This document shows, one piece after another, positions 37,299 through 45,034 of a DNA stretch of 64,000 nucleotides. Source of the DNA: Saccharothrix sp. (GTDB taxonomy: Bacteria; Actinomycetota; Actinomycetes; Mycobacteriales; Pseudonocardiaceae); NCBI RefSeq assembly GCF_031180885.1, contig NZ_JAPSLK010000009.1, positions 119,474 to 183,473 of the forward strand. The letters are read 5' to 3'. The notes under the pieces were generated by a model. The model was given only the letters and a program-made list of their open reading frames with translations. It did not search any database and had not been told where the DNA came from. The translations under genes and the position numbers were made by a program. Numbering within the stretch: the first letter of the stretch is position 1; every line of letters begins with the position of its first letter.

Positions 37299-38154
37299 GC
37301 GGATTTCCGTGGCCAAGACCTACAAGCTCTACATCGGCGGCGCGTTCCCGCGCTCGGAGTCGGGCCGGTCGTACCCGGTGACCGACACCAAGGGCGCCTT
37401 CCTGGCCAACGCGGCCCAGGGGTCCCGCAAGGACGCCCGGGACGCGGTCGCCGCCGCCCGCAAGGCGTTCCCGGGTTGGTCCGGCGCGACCGCGTACAAC
37501 CGCGGCCAGGTGCTGTACCGGGTGGCGGAGGTGCTGGAGGGCCGGCGCGAGCAGTTCGTCGCCGAGGTCGGCGCGGCCGAGGGCGTGGCGGTCAAGAAGG
37601 CGCAGGCGCTGGTGGACGCGGCGATCGACCGCTGGGTCTGGTACGCCGGGTGGACCGACAAGATCGCCACCGTGCTGGGCGCGTCGAACCCGGTGGCCGG
37701 GCCGTACTTCTCGTTCTCCGTGCCGGAGCCGACCGGCGTGGTGGCGGTGCTCGCGCCGCAGCAGTCGTCGCTGCTGGGCCTGATCAGCGTGGTCGCCCCG
37801 GTGGTCGCGGCGGGCAACACGGCGGTCGTGGTGGCCTCGCAGGACCGGCCGCTGCCCGCGGTGACCCTGTCCGAGGTGCTGGCGACGTCCGACCTGCCCG
37901 GCGGGGTGGTCAACGTGCTGACCGGGCGGACCGCGGAGATCGCACCGTGGCTGGCCTCGCACGCCGACGTGAACGCCCTCGACCTGACCGGTGCGCCCGA
38001 GGCGCTGCGAGCGGATTTGGAGCAGTCGGCGGCGGGCACCGTGAAGCGCGTCCTGCGGACCCGCCCGTCCGAGGACTTCACCCGCGAGCCGGACCTGTCC
38101 CGGATCCGCGCGTTCGTCGAGTCGAAGACCGTCTGGCACCCGATCGGGGTGTGA
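37291..38154 (+). CDS. Short ALDH-like protein lacking the catalytic domain
   Basis: Predicted 287 residues. It matches only the N-terminal cofactor-binding part of aldehyde dehydrogenases (YKLYIGGAFPRSESGRSYPV, DARDAVAAARKAFPGWSGAT, TGVVAVLAPQQSSLLGLISV, GNTAVVVASQDRPLPAVTLSE). Instead of the Cys-bearing catalytic domain it ends with a short unique tail. The frame is intact and coupled to the full-length ALDH by an 8-bp overlap. It is therefore more likely a conserved structural or regulatory partner than a fresh truncation. Confidence 0.88.
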   Translation: MSERISVAKTYKLYIGGAFPRSESGRSYPVTDTKGAFLANAAQGSRKDARDAVAAARKAFPGWSGATAYNRGQVLYRVAEVLEGRREQFVAEVGAAEGVAVKKAQALVDAAIDRWVWYAGWTDKIATVLGASNPVAGPYFSFSVPEPTGVVAVLAPQQSSLLGLISVVAPVVAAGNTAVVVASQDRPLPAVTLSEVLATSDLPGGVVNVLTGRTAEIAPWLASHADVNALDLTGAPEALRADLEQSAAGTVKRVLRTRPSEDFTREPDLSRIRAFVESKTVWHPIGV

Positions 38155-38158
38155 TCGC

Positions 38159-38998
38159 TCAGTCCCCCGGCTTCGCTGGTGCGAGGTCGGGGGACGCCAG
38201 GCAGCGCGCGGCATGCTCCGCGCCCGCCCGGAGGGCCGTCGGGGTGTCCGCGCCGGCGAGGTGGGCGACGAGGTAGCCGGAGAAGAAGGCGTCCCCGGCC
38301 CCGTTGGTGTCGACGATCTCGGGCACCGGCACGGCGTCCACGTGGTAGGTCTCGCCGTCCACCACCGCCGTCGCACCCTTCGCGCCCTGGGTCGCCACGG
38401 CCTGGCCGTGCTTCCGCAGGAACGCGAGCAGTTCGGCCTCGGACATGCCGTCGTCGTTCATGAACAAGAAGTCGGCACCGTCCACGAAGTCCTGGTGGAA
38501 CTCGGACTTCCCGTCGTAGTCGTGCACGTCGCACCACACCGGGACGCCACGCTCCCGGGCCGCCGCGAGGAACGGGCGAGCCGGGTCGGCCAGGTCGATC
38601 ACGGCCGCGTCAGCAGCGGCCAGGGCTGCGAGCGCACGCGAGTCGTGCTCGGGGGCAGTCAGGGACGGTAGTTCGAGGTAGATCGACAGCCGACCGCCCT
38701 CTGGGGTCATCAGGTTCAGGTGCTGCTCACTGGCCGGCGCGGTCTCCGCGATCAGCTCGATCCCCGCCGCCGTCAACACCTCGGTGATCAGGCGGCCTTC
38801 CTCGTCGTCCCCGATGACCGTGCGCAGGGTGACCTCCGCGCCCAGGTAGGCCAGGTTCAGGGCTTTGCCGGCGGACGTGCCACCAAGGACGGCACGGTGG
38901 CCGCGCGCGAAGACCGTGTGCGGGCGCGGCTCGGGCAGGCGGTCGAGTTTCACCAGGCGGTTCCACGACACGGGTCCGGCGACGAAGACCTTCGGCAT
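38159..38998 (-). CDS. PfkB-family carbohydrate/nucleoside kinase
   Basis: Predicted 279 residues. PfkB signature 2 is clear (DTNGAGDAFFSGYL, with the catalytic Asp in GAGD). The N-terminal substrate region is FVAGPVSWNRLVKLDRLPEP, LGGTSAGKALNLAYLGAEV. It phosphorylates a sugar or nucleoside using ATP. The nearby deoxyribose and nucleoside genes make ribose, deoxyribose or a nucleoside plausible, but residues do not settle it. It converges with the ALDH operon (stop codons 4 bp apart). In-frame ATG further upstream (about 39007) is an alternative start. Confidence 0.9.
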   Translation of the reverse strand: MPKVFVAGPVSWNRLVKLDRLPEPRPHTVFARGHRAVLGGTSAGKALNLAYLGAEVTLRTVIGDDEEGRLITEVLTAAGIELIAETAPASEQHLNLMTPEGGRLSIYLELPSLTAPEHDSRALAALAAADAAVIDLADPARPFLAAARERGVPVWCDVHDYDGKSEFHQDFVDGADFLFMNDDGMSEAELLAFLRKHGQAVATQGAKGATAVVDGETYHVDAVPVPEIVDTNGAGDAFFSGYLVAHLAGADTPTALRAGAEHAARCLASPDLAPAKPGD

Positions 38999-39055
38999 GA
39001 CGATCATTCTGCCCCGCGTCGCCCCACCGCCCACCCCACCCGCCACCCAGCCGCC

Positions 39056-39246
39056 CGGCGGCGAAGCCGCCGAGTGGGCAGTCCTCCGGGGGACACAACT
39101 CAACCCGGGCTTCTTGCTCGTGTCATCTCCGTATGGCCTGCCCGAAGGGCAGGCCATACGGTGGGGGAACCGAAGCCCCGCCTGTGGCTGATAGCCGGCC
39201 CGCCGCGCGGAGCGCGGCGAAAAGCGAAAAGCAGCCGCTGCGCGGC
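39056..39246. repeat. Series of hairpins with 3-nt loops (REP-like structured element)
   Basis: Five inverted repeats in 190 bp: 39056-39072 (CGGCGGC-GAA-GCCGCCG), 39129-39161 (15-bp perfect stem CCGTATGGCCTGCCC, loop GAA), 39186-39196 (GGCT-GAT-AGCC), 39201-39219 (CGCCGCGC-GGA-GCGCGGCG) and 39234-39246 (GCCGC-TGC-GCGGC). It lies between pfkB and fic and has no credible coding sequence. It may be a dispersed intergenic repeat or a structured RNA. Confidence 0.65.
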
Positions 39247-39279
39247 AAAAAGCCAGGGGCGACCGGGAGGAAATGGCGG

Positions 39280-39858
39280 CTATGCCGGGTGGGTGACCGC
39301 CGCCAGCAACCCCCGCAACGGTGCCAGCGACCCGCTCATCGACTCCCGGCACGCCGACGTGAACGCCTCCGCCTCCAGCGAGCCGAAACCCACGACCCAC
39401 CCCGCCTCCAGCGCCAACTGCCCGAAGAACGCCCGTTGCGTGCGGCCGTTGCCCTCTCTGAACGGGTGCAGGGCGTTGACCTCGGCGAAGTAGTGCGCGA
39501 AGCGGTCGAGGAAGGCCTGCTCGGCCAACTCCCGCAGGTACTGCTCCTTCTTCAGCTCGCCGAACAGCCAGTCCGCGTAGGGCTCGATCTGCTGCCACGC
39601 GGCGAACGTGACCGTCTTCGCGATGTTCACCCGCCGGACCTCCCCCGCCCACGGGTACAGGTCGCCGAAGATGTGCCGGTGGAACTTCCGCAGGTGGGCC
39701 AGGTCGTAGAGCCCGGGTAACGGGGTGATCGCCAGTTCACCCAGGCGCAGGGCGCTCAGCCGGGCCTCGGCCCGGTCGCACTCGTGCCGGTCGGTGATGC
39801 CGAAGTGGTTGCGGAGAACGCCGGTGGTCGGGTCGGTGTAGGGGTCGTCCGAGGTCAC
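39280..39858 (-). CDS. Fic-domain protein, likely AMPylating toxin
   Basis: Predicted 192 residues. The complete Fic motif HPFREGNGR is at residues 131-139 with His131 catalytic, preceded by the target-positioning flap (EVRRVNIAKTVTFA) and the FGDLYPWAGEVR signature. It should transfer AMP from ATP to a target protein. No self-inhibitory (S/T)xxxE(G/N) helix is obvious, so an external antitoxin is expected. The GTG at 39858 overlaps the stop of the Panacea-domain gene (GTGA), which is the likely antitoxin. Confidence 0.92.
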   Translation of the reverse strand: MTSDDPYTDPTTGVLRNHFGITDRHECDRAEARLSALRLGELAITPLPGLYDLAHLRKFHRHIFGDLYPWAGEVRRVNIAKTVTFAAWQQIEPYADWLFGELKKEQYLRELAEQAFLDRFAHYFAEVNALHPFREGNGRTQRAFFGQLALEAGWVVGFGSLEAEAFTSACRESMSGSLAPLRGLLAAVTHPA

Positions 39859-40445
39859 CGGCGGCGGATGGCCTCGATTTCGCGAGCGATGGCGTCCTCG
39901 ATGTCCAGTTCGCCCGCCGCGACCTCCCGCATCGTGCGCTCGGTCTCGGCCGGCACGTCCAAGCCCTCCAGTCGCACGCTGGCCACCGCGTCCGCAAACG
40001 CTTGCTCGGGGTCGCGGAACAGCCGGCGGAAGTAGCGTGCCATGGCCTCGTTCGACAGCGGGGCGCTGCTGGGCTCGGACTCGGGCAGGTCGCCGCGCGC
40101 CTCGCGCCACGGTCCCTCGGCGTGCGCCATGTCGCTCAGCTCGTGGCGGCTGAACTTGCCGTAGCGGTCGACCACGTCTTCCACCACCGCGCGTTCCCGC
40201 TCCGACAGGCCGCGCGGGTCGCCTTCGTCCCACTCGCCGACCTCGGTCTGGAAGCGGTGCCGGTAGTACACCTCGGGCACGACCGGTCCGCGCCGCCACG
40301 CCTCGATGCGCGCGGTGAACATGGGTTCGTCGTACTTGGCGAGGTGCCAGGCCTGGGCGTAGTACAGGAGCTTCTGGAGCTTCATCGGCGACTCCGGGCC
40401 GGTGGCGTGCAACACCGCCGCGGCCACGTCGTGCACGTCCGCCAT
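39855..40445 (-). CDS. Panacea (DUF4065, SocA-like) domain protein, likely antitoxin of the Fic protein
   Basis: Predicted 196 residues. The Panacea signature is MKLQKLLYYAQAWHLAKYDE (residues 21-40), followed by PMFTARIEAWRRGPVVPEVY. The C-terminal ~70 residues are charged and helical (LDVPAETERTMREVAAGEL) and may form the toxin-specific part. Panacea domains neutralise many unrelated toxins in toxin-antitoxin operons. Here it directly precedes fic with a 4-bp overlap, the usual antitoxin-first order. ATG 40445 follows GGGGGCGGG; an upstream ATG at 40490 is less likely. Confidence 0.88.
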   Translation of the reverse strand: MADVHDVAAAVLHATGPESPMKLQKLLYYAQAWHLAKYDEPMFTARIEAWRRGPVVPEVYYRHRFQTEVGEWDEGDPRGLSERERAVVEDVVDRYGKFSRHELSDMAHAEGPWREARGDLPESEPSSAPLSNEAMARYFRRLFRDPEQAFADAVASVRLEGLDVPAETERTMREVAAGELDIEDAIAREIEAIRRR

Positions 40446-40514
40446 ACCCGCCCCCACAGCGCCTGACCAGCGAAAACCCGTGACCATCATGATACCGGAA
40501 CGTGGCCTGCGCCG

Positions 40515-41081
40515 TCAGTCCGTCCGCCAGCCCAACCGGCCGTCGGTGGTGACGAGCGGTTCGCAGTGGCCCAGCCGGCTGCGGTGCTCCAGAGCCGTCG
40601 CCACCTGGTCCAGCATCTCGTCCAGGCTGGTCCACTCGGGCTTGAGCATCTCGCCGCGCTCGCGGTCCCACTCGACCACGCACCCGGACAGCACGCCGGG
40701 GCGCAGGTCCAGCGCGAGCGCGTCGCCGCAGCCGTCGAACGCGATCGGCAGCCACTTGGGGTGGAACCCGACCGTGGGGGTGCCCGCCTCGGAGTCCAGG
40801 TCCACCGGCCAGAACCGTTCTTTGAGCCGCCACGAGCGCAACGCGTTCGTCGGGCCGAGCGGGGTGTAGAAGGGCGGCAGCACTTCGGCGAACGCCAGGT
40901 TCTCGGTGCCGCCGCACACGGCCCACCAAGCGCGGAGGTCTTCGGGCGGCGCGAGGCCGCTCGCCGCCTCCAGCGCCTCGACGGCGGCGGCGTCCTCGGG
41001 GGCGATGAACGCGGCACCGGTCGAGGGGGCGTGGTCGGCGAGCCACGCCACGATCCGCTCCCAATGGCGCAGTGCTCCCAC
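40515..41081 (-). CDS. SMI1/KNR4 (SUKH) family protein
   Basis: Predicted 188 residues. The SUKH fold is indicated by FIAPEDAAAVEALEAASGLAPPEDLRAWW, the FHPKWLPIAFDGCGDALALDL core and VVEWDRERGEMLKPEWTSLDEML. Such proteins are often immunity proteins for polymorphic or contact-dependent toxins but also occur as housekeeping orphans. No toxin with a clear nuclease domain is adjacent; the WXG100/NlpC group starts 130 bp away divergently. GTG at 41081 is the most upstream plausible start. Confidence 0.85.
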   Translation of the reverse strand: MGALRHWERIVAWLADHAPSTGAAFIAPEDAAAVEALEAASGLAPPEDLRAWWAVCGGTENLAFAEVLPPFYTPLGPTNALRSWRLKERFWPVDLDSEAGTPTVGFHPKWLPIAFDGCGDALALDLRPGVLSGCVVEWDRERGEMLKPEWTSLDEMLDQVATALEHRSRLGHCEPLVTTDGRLGWRTD

Positions 41082-41210
41082 ACACCCATGATCAGGTGAG
41101 GACGGCTCGTGGGGTACCGCCCATCAGGGGAGGATCTGCCCGAACGAGGTACGAAAGGCTTGCGGATCGGGCAGGATCGGGGCGTCAGGCAGTACCAGAG
41201 GGGGGCTTGG

Positions 41211-41534
41211 GTGAACTCGGGTTTCGCCGTCGACACCGCGGCGCTGACGGCCTACAGCGGCACCGCTTCGGGCCTCGCGGGCGAGGTCGGCGCGATCGGC
41301 ACGTCCACGTTGGCCGGGACCACGTCGCTCGCGGCGGGCAGCTTCGGCAAGATCGGCGACGAGGTCGGTCTGGGTGCGGCGTTCCAGCAGGCCGCGCAGA
41401 CCCAAGTGGACGGTGTGGCCGCCGCGTCCAGCGGGCTGTCGGCGTTCGCCACCGCCGTGTCCAAGGCCGCCACCGCCTACACCGAGCAGGAGGCGCAGCA
41501 GGGCGCTTCCCTCAACCGCGCGTACCGGGTCTAG
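41211..41534 (+). CDS. WXG100/ESX-like small helical protein (type VII secretion substrate-like)
   Basis: Predicted 107 residues, Ala/Thr/Gly-rich. Two long helices are separated near the middle (VDTAALTAYSGTASGLAGEV; AAFQQAAQTQVDGVAAASSGLSAFATAV). It starts directly without a signal peptide, as ESX-type proteins do. The classical WxG is replaced in this copy by a Gly/Ser stretch. GAGGGGGG precedes the GTG start. The next gene, an NlpC/P60 protein with a WYG-containing helical head, starts 2 bp after the stop. The two may form a heterodimeric secretion signal (inference). Confidence 0.8.
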   Translation: MNSGFAVDTAALTAYSGTASGLAGEVGAIGTSTLAGTTSLAAGSFGKIGDEVGLGAAFQQAAQTQVDGVAAASSGLSAFATAVSKAATAYTEQEAQQGASLNRAYRV

Positions 41535-41536
41535 CG

Positions 41537-42691
41537 ATGTTCGACGTAGCCGGGTTCCTGGCTTCCCTGGTCCAACCCATGAAGGACGACCTGGCCAAGC
41601 TGGAGGGCGACACCGGTGGCGCGACCCGCGCCGCGGACTCCTTCGGGCGGGCCGCCTCGGCGCTGGCCGAGGTCGACGGGCGGCACACCGGCGCCGCCAA
41701 CACCGTGCTCGGCACCTGGTACGGGGACAAGGCGACCGCGTTCCAGGGGCGCGTGGCGTCGTTCTCCAGCGGCGTGCAGTTGTTGTCCCGCAACGCCACC
41801 GCGACCCAGAACGCGGCCACCACGGCGGTGAACGCGGTCAACGCCGGCAAGCGCACCATCCAGGGCCTGATCGACGACTTCACCGGCTACGCGCAGCCCC
41901 GGCTGGCCGCCGCGGTCGCCGCGTCGCTGTTCGGCGGGATCGGCGCGGTGCTCGCGGTCGCGGCGGACGTGGTGGCCAAGGCGCGCGAGTACGAGGGCAG
42001 GTCGAAGCAGGAGCTGGACCGCGTCCGCACCGAGCTGACGAACGTGGCCAACCAGCTGAAGGCGTTGCCCAAGCCCGACTTCAAGGGCCTCGGCGACCCG
42101 CTGGGCGTCGACTCCGGCGGTGACACCAAGGTGTCGTCGGTCGACGGCGGCGGGCGCGACCCGTCCTCGCCCGGCAGCCCCGGCGGCGGTGGCGGAGGAG
42201 GCGGTGGCGGCGGCTCCGGTGGTGGCGGAGGCGGCGGTGGGGGTGGTGGCCCGTCGGGTCCGCGCCTGCCGGTCGCGATCCCGCCGCAGCCCGGCACCGG
42301 CGTGGGCGTGAACCTGCCGGACGGCAGCAGCGCCGAAGCGCCCAACGAGACCGCCGCGCGGGCCGTGCGCGCCGCGCTGTCCGCGCTGGGCACCCCGTAC
42401 GTGTGGGGCGGCGCGAACCCGCCGCAGGGCACCGACTGCTCGGGCCTGACCCAGTGGGCGTACGGGCAGGCCGGGTTCGACATCCCCCGGCCCGCGTCCT
42501 CGCAGGCGATGGGCGCGTCCGTGCCGCCGGGCCAGCTGCTGCCCGGCGACCTCGTCGTGTGGGACGGGCACGTGGCGATGGTGATCGGCAACGGGCAGAT
42601 GGTGGAGGCGGGCGACCCGGTCCAGGTGAACCCGATCCGCACGGACAACATCGGCATGGGCTTCATGGGCTTCTACCGACCGACGGGCTGA
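41537..42691 (+). CDS. NlpC/P60 peptidoglycan hydrolase with WXG100-like N-terminal helical domain
   Basis: Predicted 384 residues. Residues 1-120 are a helical hairpin with W61-Y-G63, typical of ESX/LXG-type heads, followed by further helices. Residues 203-240 are an extreme Gly linker. Residues 268-384 form an NlpC/P60 cysteine peptidase with Cys301 (GTDCSGLTQW) and His345 (WDGHVAMVIG). It likely cleaves D-Glu-DAP bonds in cell wall after type VII-type export, since there is no Sec signal. It is coupled to the preceding small protein by 2 bp and followed 4 bp later by YbaB-family genes. Confidence 0.9.
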   Translation: MFDVAGFLASLVQPMKDDLAKLEGDTGGATRAADSFGRAASALAEVDGRHTGAANTVLGTWYGDKATAFQGRVASFSSGVQLLSRNATATQNAATTAVNAVNAGKRTIQGLIDDFTGYAQPRLAAAVAASLFGGIGAVLAVAADVVAKAREYEGRSKQELDRVRTELTNVANQLKALPKPDFKGLGDPLGVDSGGDTKVSSVDGGGRDPSSPGSPGGGGGGGGGGGSGGGGGGGGGGGPSGPRLPVAIPPQPGTGVGVNLPDGSSAEAPNETAARAVRAALSALGTPYVWGGANPPQGTDCSGLTQWAYGQAGFDIPRPASSQAMGASVPPGQLLPGDLVVWDGHVAMVIGNGQMVEAGDPVQVNPIRTDNIGMGFMGFYRPTG

Positions 42692-42695
42692 GGAC

Positions 42696-43070
42696 GTGGA
42701 CGAGACGCAGCGCGCGGCCCGGCGGGTCGCGGACGTGGAAGCACAGGTGTCGCAGCACATCGCGCGCACCGGGCCGGTGCTCGGCCGGGCGTCCTCTTCG
42801 GACGGCGCGGTGACCGTCGTGACCGCACCCGGCGCACCGCCGCGGGAGATCCGCATCTCCCCCGGCGCGCTGAACATGGGCGCGGACGCGCTGGGCGCGG
42901 AGATCGTGCGGGTGGCGGCGCGGGCGTCGGCCGACGCGGCGGCGCGGATGCACCAGTCGCTGGCGCGGTTGACGGACCCGGCGACGTCGAAGGCGTTGAC
43001 CGAGATCGGTTTCCCGGCGGGCGGCATCGAGGACGACTTCGGTGACACGTACTTGCGGGGGCCGCGGTGA
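42696..43070 (+). CDS. YbaB/EbfC-family protein 1
   Basis: Predicted 124 residues. Helix-strand pattern typical of YbaB: a long N-terminal helix (AARRVADVEAQVSQHIA), the strand pair (AVTVVTAPGAPPREIRISPGAL), then a C-terminal helix (LGAEIVRVAARASADAAARM). YbaB/EbfC proteins bind DNA or act as chaperone-like partners; members are often found beside WXG100 genes in actinobacteria. GTG start 4 bp after the NlpC gene; overlaps the next paralogue by 4 bp (GTGA). Confidence 0.85.
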   Translation: MDETQRAARRVADVEAQVSQHIARTGPVLGRASSSDGAVTVVTAPGAPPREIRISPGALNMGADALGAEIVRVAARASADAAARMHQSLARLTDPATSKALTEIGFPAGGIEDDFGDTYLRGPR

Positions 43071-43663
43071 GCGTTCAGGAGGAGCGGATCTCGGCGGCCG
43101 ACCGGCTGACCGACGTGCTGGCGCGGGTGGTCGGGACGGCGACCCACCCGTCCGGGCTGGTGACCGTGACGGCGTCCGCGGTGGGCGCGCTGAAGGCGGT
43201 CCGCATCCAGCCGGCGGCCCTCGGTCAGGGACCGGACGCGGTGGGCGGGATGGTGACCGAGACCGCGGGGCTCGCCGTGGATGCCGCGGTGCAGACCAGC
43301 TACAACGAGCTGGCCAAGTCGCTGGGCGACAGCATGGCGATGGCCATCGAGGACTTCGCCGGACCATCCCCCTTCGCCCGCCGAGCCGAAGCCGAGCAGC
43401 ACGCCGGCCCGCCGACGCCGGGGTCCGCGCCCCAGCCGGGCTCTGCACCGCGCGGCGGCCTCCGGCCCCCGGAACCATCGTCTCGCCCGACACCGACAAT
43501 TCCGGGTGATCCGCCTCGGGCTGCGCCCCCGCAGCCGGGTCGGCCGACGCCGCCGTGGGCCGGGCAGCGGACCGGTGCGCCGAGGTCCCGACCGGCGCCG
43601 CCGCCCGAGGACGACGACGATGACGACTTCTTCGCCGACCCTTTCCGTGGTCAACGGCGGTAG
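43067..43663 (+). CDS. YbaB/EbfC-family protein 2 with Pro-rich acidic C-terminal tail
   Basis: Predicted 198 residues. Residues 1-105 are the YbaB fold (RLTDVLARVVGTATHPSGLVTV, GAVGALKAVRI-like strand, then the helix AVDAAVQTSYNELAKSLGDS). The remaining ~90 residues are Pro/Arg-rich and end in an Asp-rich block (PPPEDDDDDDFF). Codons ~128-146 are encoded by a copy of the dispersed 52-bp repeat, so the tail has partly been built from it. Last of the four coupled genes of the group. Confidence 0.8.
   Translation: MSVQEERISAADRLTDVLARVVGTATHPSGLVTVTASAVGALKAVRIQPAALGQGPDAVGGMVTETAGLAVDAAVQTSYNELAKSLGDSMAMAIEDFAGPSPFARRAEAEQHAGPPTPGSAPQPGSAPRGGLRPPEPSSRPTPTIPGDPPRAAPPQPGRPTPPWAGQRTGAPRSRPAPPPEDDDDDDFFADPFRGQRR
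43451..43503 (+). repeat. Dispersed ~52-bp repeat, copy 2 (inside the YbaB-like gene)
   Basis: GGCCTCCGGCCCCCG, CCATCGTC and CACCGACAATTCC appear in the same order and spacing as in copies 1 (14561) and 3 (56181). Here the repeat is translated as part of the Pro-rich tail. Confidence 0.7.
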
Positions 43664-43727
43664 GTGGATCTCGACCCCGTAGGCTTTGGCCGCATCGCAA
43701 AGGGGCATGGCGTGACCGGGAGGTCGG

Positions 43728-44942
43728 ATGGCTCAGGACATCGTCCCGATCGAGCTGGGACTCACCCAGGGTGATGTGGTCACCCTGTGGGCTCCCCGCT
43801 GGCGGGAAGAGGGCGAGGAGTGGGAGGCCTTCCTCGGGCACGAGGACGACCTCTACGCCTTCCCCGACGCCGCGCACCTCGCGGCCTTCGTGCGCACGGC
43901 GCAGGAGCACGACCTGACCGACCACCCGGCGTGGCACGTGGTGCCGGGCCTGTCCGTCGGCGAGCTGTCGCCCGACGACAACCACCAGTTCGACCTGGTG
44001 GGCGTGCCGGAGCTGGTCGCCGAGGAACCCGACACCTGGGTCATCGGCGAGCTGGCCGACGTGGTGTCGATCGTGCGGTCCCTGGCGGACGTGTGCGACC
44101 TGGAGAAGGTCCACGAGGTGCTGGACTCGGCGGAGGGCTTCGCGCTGCTGCCGCAGGGCACGCTGCCGTTCACCGGCCGCGAGGGCCAGGCGCTGTGGAC
44201 GGAGCTGGCCGAGGTCGTCGCGGAGAAGTGGGACGACGTCCTCGACGCGATCGACGGGGTCGTCACCACGCCCGACGTGGACGAGCCGGCGTTGAAGGTC
44301 GCGCAGGAGGAGCTGGCGGCGTTCGAGGCGGAGAACGCGGTCGACGTCGACGGCGAAGAGGACGACGAAGACGACGAGGACGCCGACGAGCCCATCGGGT
44401 TCTGGGGCGAGGTCGGCATCGACCCGATCAAGATCATCACCGGTGCCGGCGAGTACTACACGCTGCGCTGCTACCTCGACGACCAGCCGCTGTTCCTGGG
44501 CCGCAAGGGCAAGATCGACGTGTTCGGCTCGCCGCGCGCGCTGTCCCGGTTCGTGGTCGAGGCCGACGACAGCGACCTGGCCGAGGTGTCCACGTGGGGC
44601 GAGTTGGTCGTCAAGGCGACCGGAGGCGACCTGGAGGTCGAGGTCGACCCGGACAACGTCTACGTGTTCACCGGCCTGGACGAGGACATCGCCGAGGGCC
44701 CGGACGCGGTCGACCCGACCCAGCTCGACCTGGCGGTGGAGCTGCTGGAGGACGCCGGCGACTGGGCGCACGACGACACCGTGAAGGTGGCGCTCAACCA
44801 GTCCGAGTCGCTGGGCTGGTTGGTGTCCTACGTGCTCAAGCCGGACCCGACGCGGCTCGCGCCGAGCGCGCCGTTCGACAAGGAGGTGGCGGCCTGGCGG
44901 GCGCTGGTCGCGGCCTTCGAAGACCGCCTGCGCGTCCACTAG
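43728..44942 (+). CDS. Conserved actinobacterial acidic protein (annotated elsewhere as 'primosomal protein'); function unknown
   Basis: Predicted 404 residues, very acidic, with an Asp/Glu run at about 205-222 splitting it into two similar halves. Both halves have parallel features (VVTLWAPRWREEGEEWEAFLG and DDLYAFPDAAHLAAFVRT in the first; EYYTLRCYLDDQPLFLGRKG and GSPRALSRFVVEADDSDL in the second), which suggests internal duplication. No enzyme motif is visible. Proteins like this have been labelled primosomal without, to my knowledge, firm evidence. A strong terminator follows. Confidence 0.85.
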   Translation: MAQDIVPIELGLTQGDVVTLWAPRWREEGEEWEAFLGHEDDLYAFPDAAHLAAFVRTAQEHDLTDHPAWHVVPGLSVGELSPDDNHQFDLVGVPELVAEEPDTWVIGELADVVSIVRSLADVCDLEKVHEVLDSAEGFALLPQGTLPFTGREGQALWTELAEVVAEKWDDVLDAIDGVVTTPDVDEPALKVAQEELAAFEAENAVDVDGEEDDEDDEDADEPIGFWGEVGIDPIKIITGAGEYYTLRCYLDDQPLFLGRKGKIDVFGSPRALSRFVVEADDSDLAEVSTWGELVVKATGGDLEVEVDPDNVYVFTGLDEDIAEGPDAVDPTQLDLAVELLEDAGDWAHDDTVKVALNQSESLGWLVSYVLKPDPTRLAPSAPFDKEVAAWRALVAAFEDRLRVH

Positions 44943-44986
44943 ACCGCCTGCGCGTCCGCTGGACGCGTTCGCTGGAGGCACCTTGA

Positions 44987-45033
44987 GAAGGGCCTCCCGC
45001 CGGCCCCATCGCGTGGCCGGCGGGAGGCCCTTC
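44987..45033. terminator. Strong bidirectional terminator, 19-bp perfect stem
   Basis: GAAGGGCCTCCCGCCGGCC pairs with GGCCGGCGGGAGGCCCTTC across a 9-nt loop, between the convergent ends of the acidic protein gene and lysR. Confidence 0.9.
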
Positions 45034-45034
45034 G

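Noticed and set aside
39131..39720. Plus-strand frame through the hairpin region and fic
   Set aside because: Begins inside the 15-bp palindrome and runs antisense to the Fic gene; the peptide is of the kind produced by dispersed repeats.
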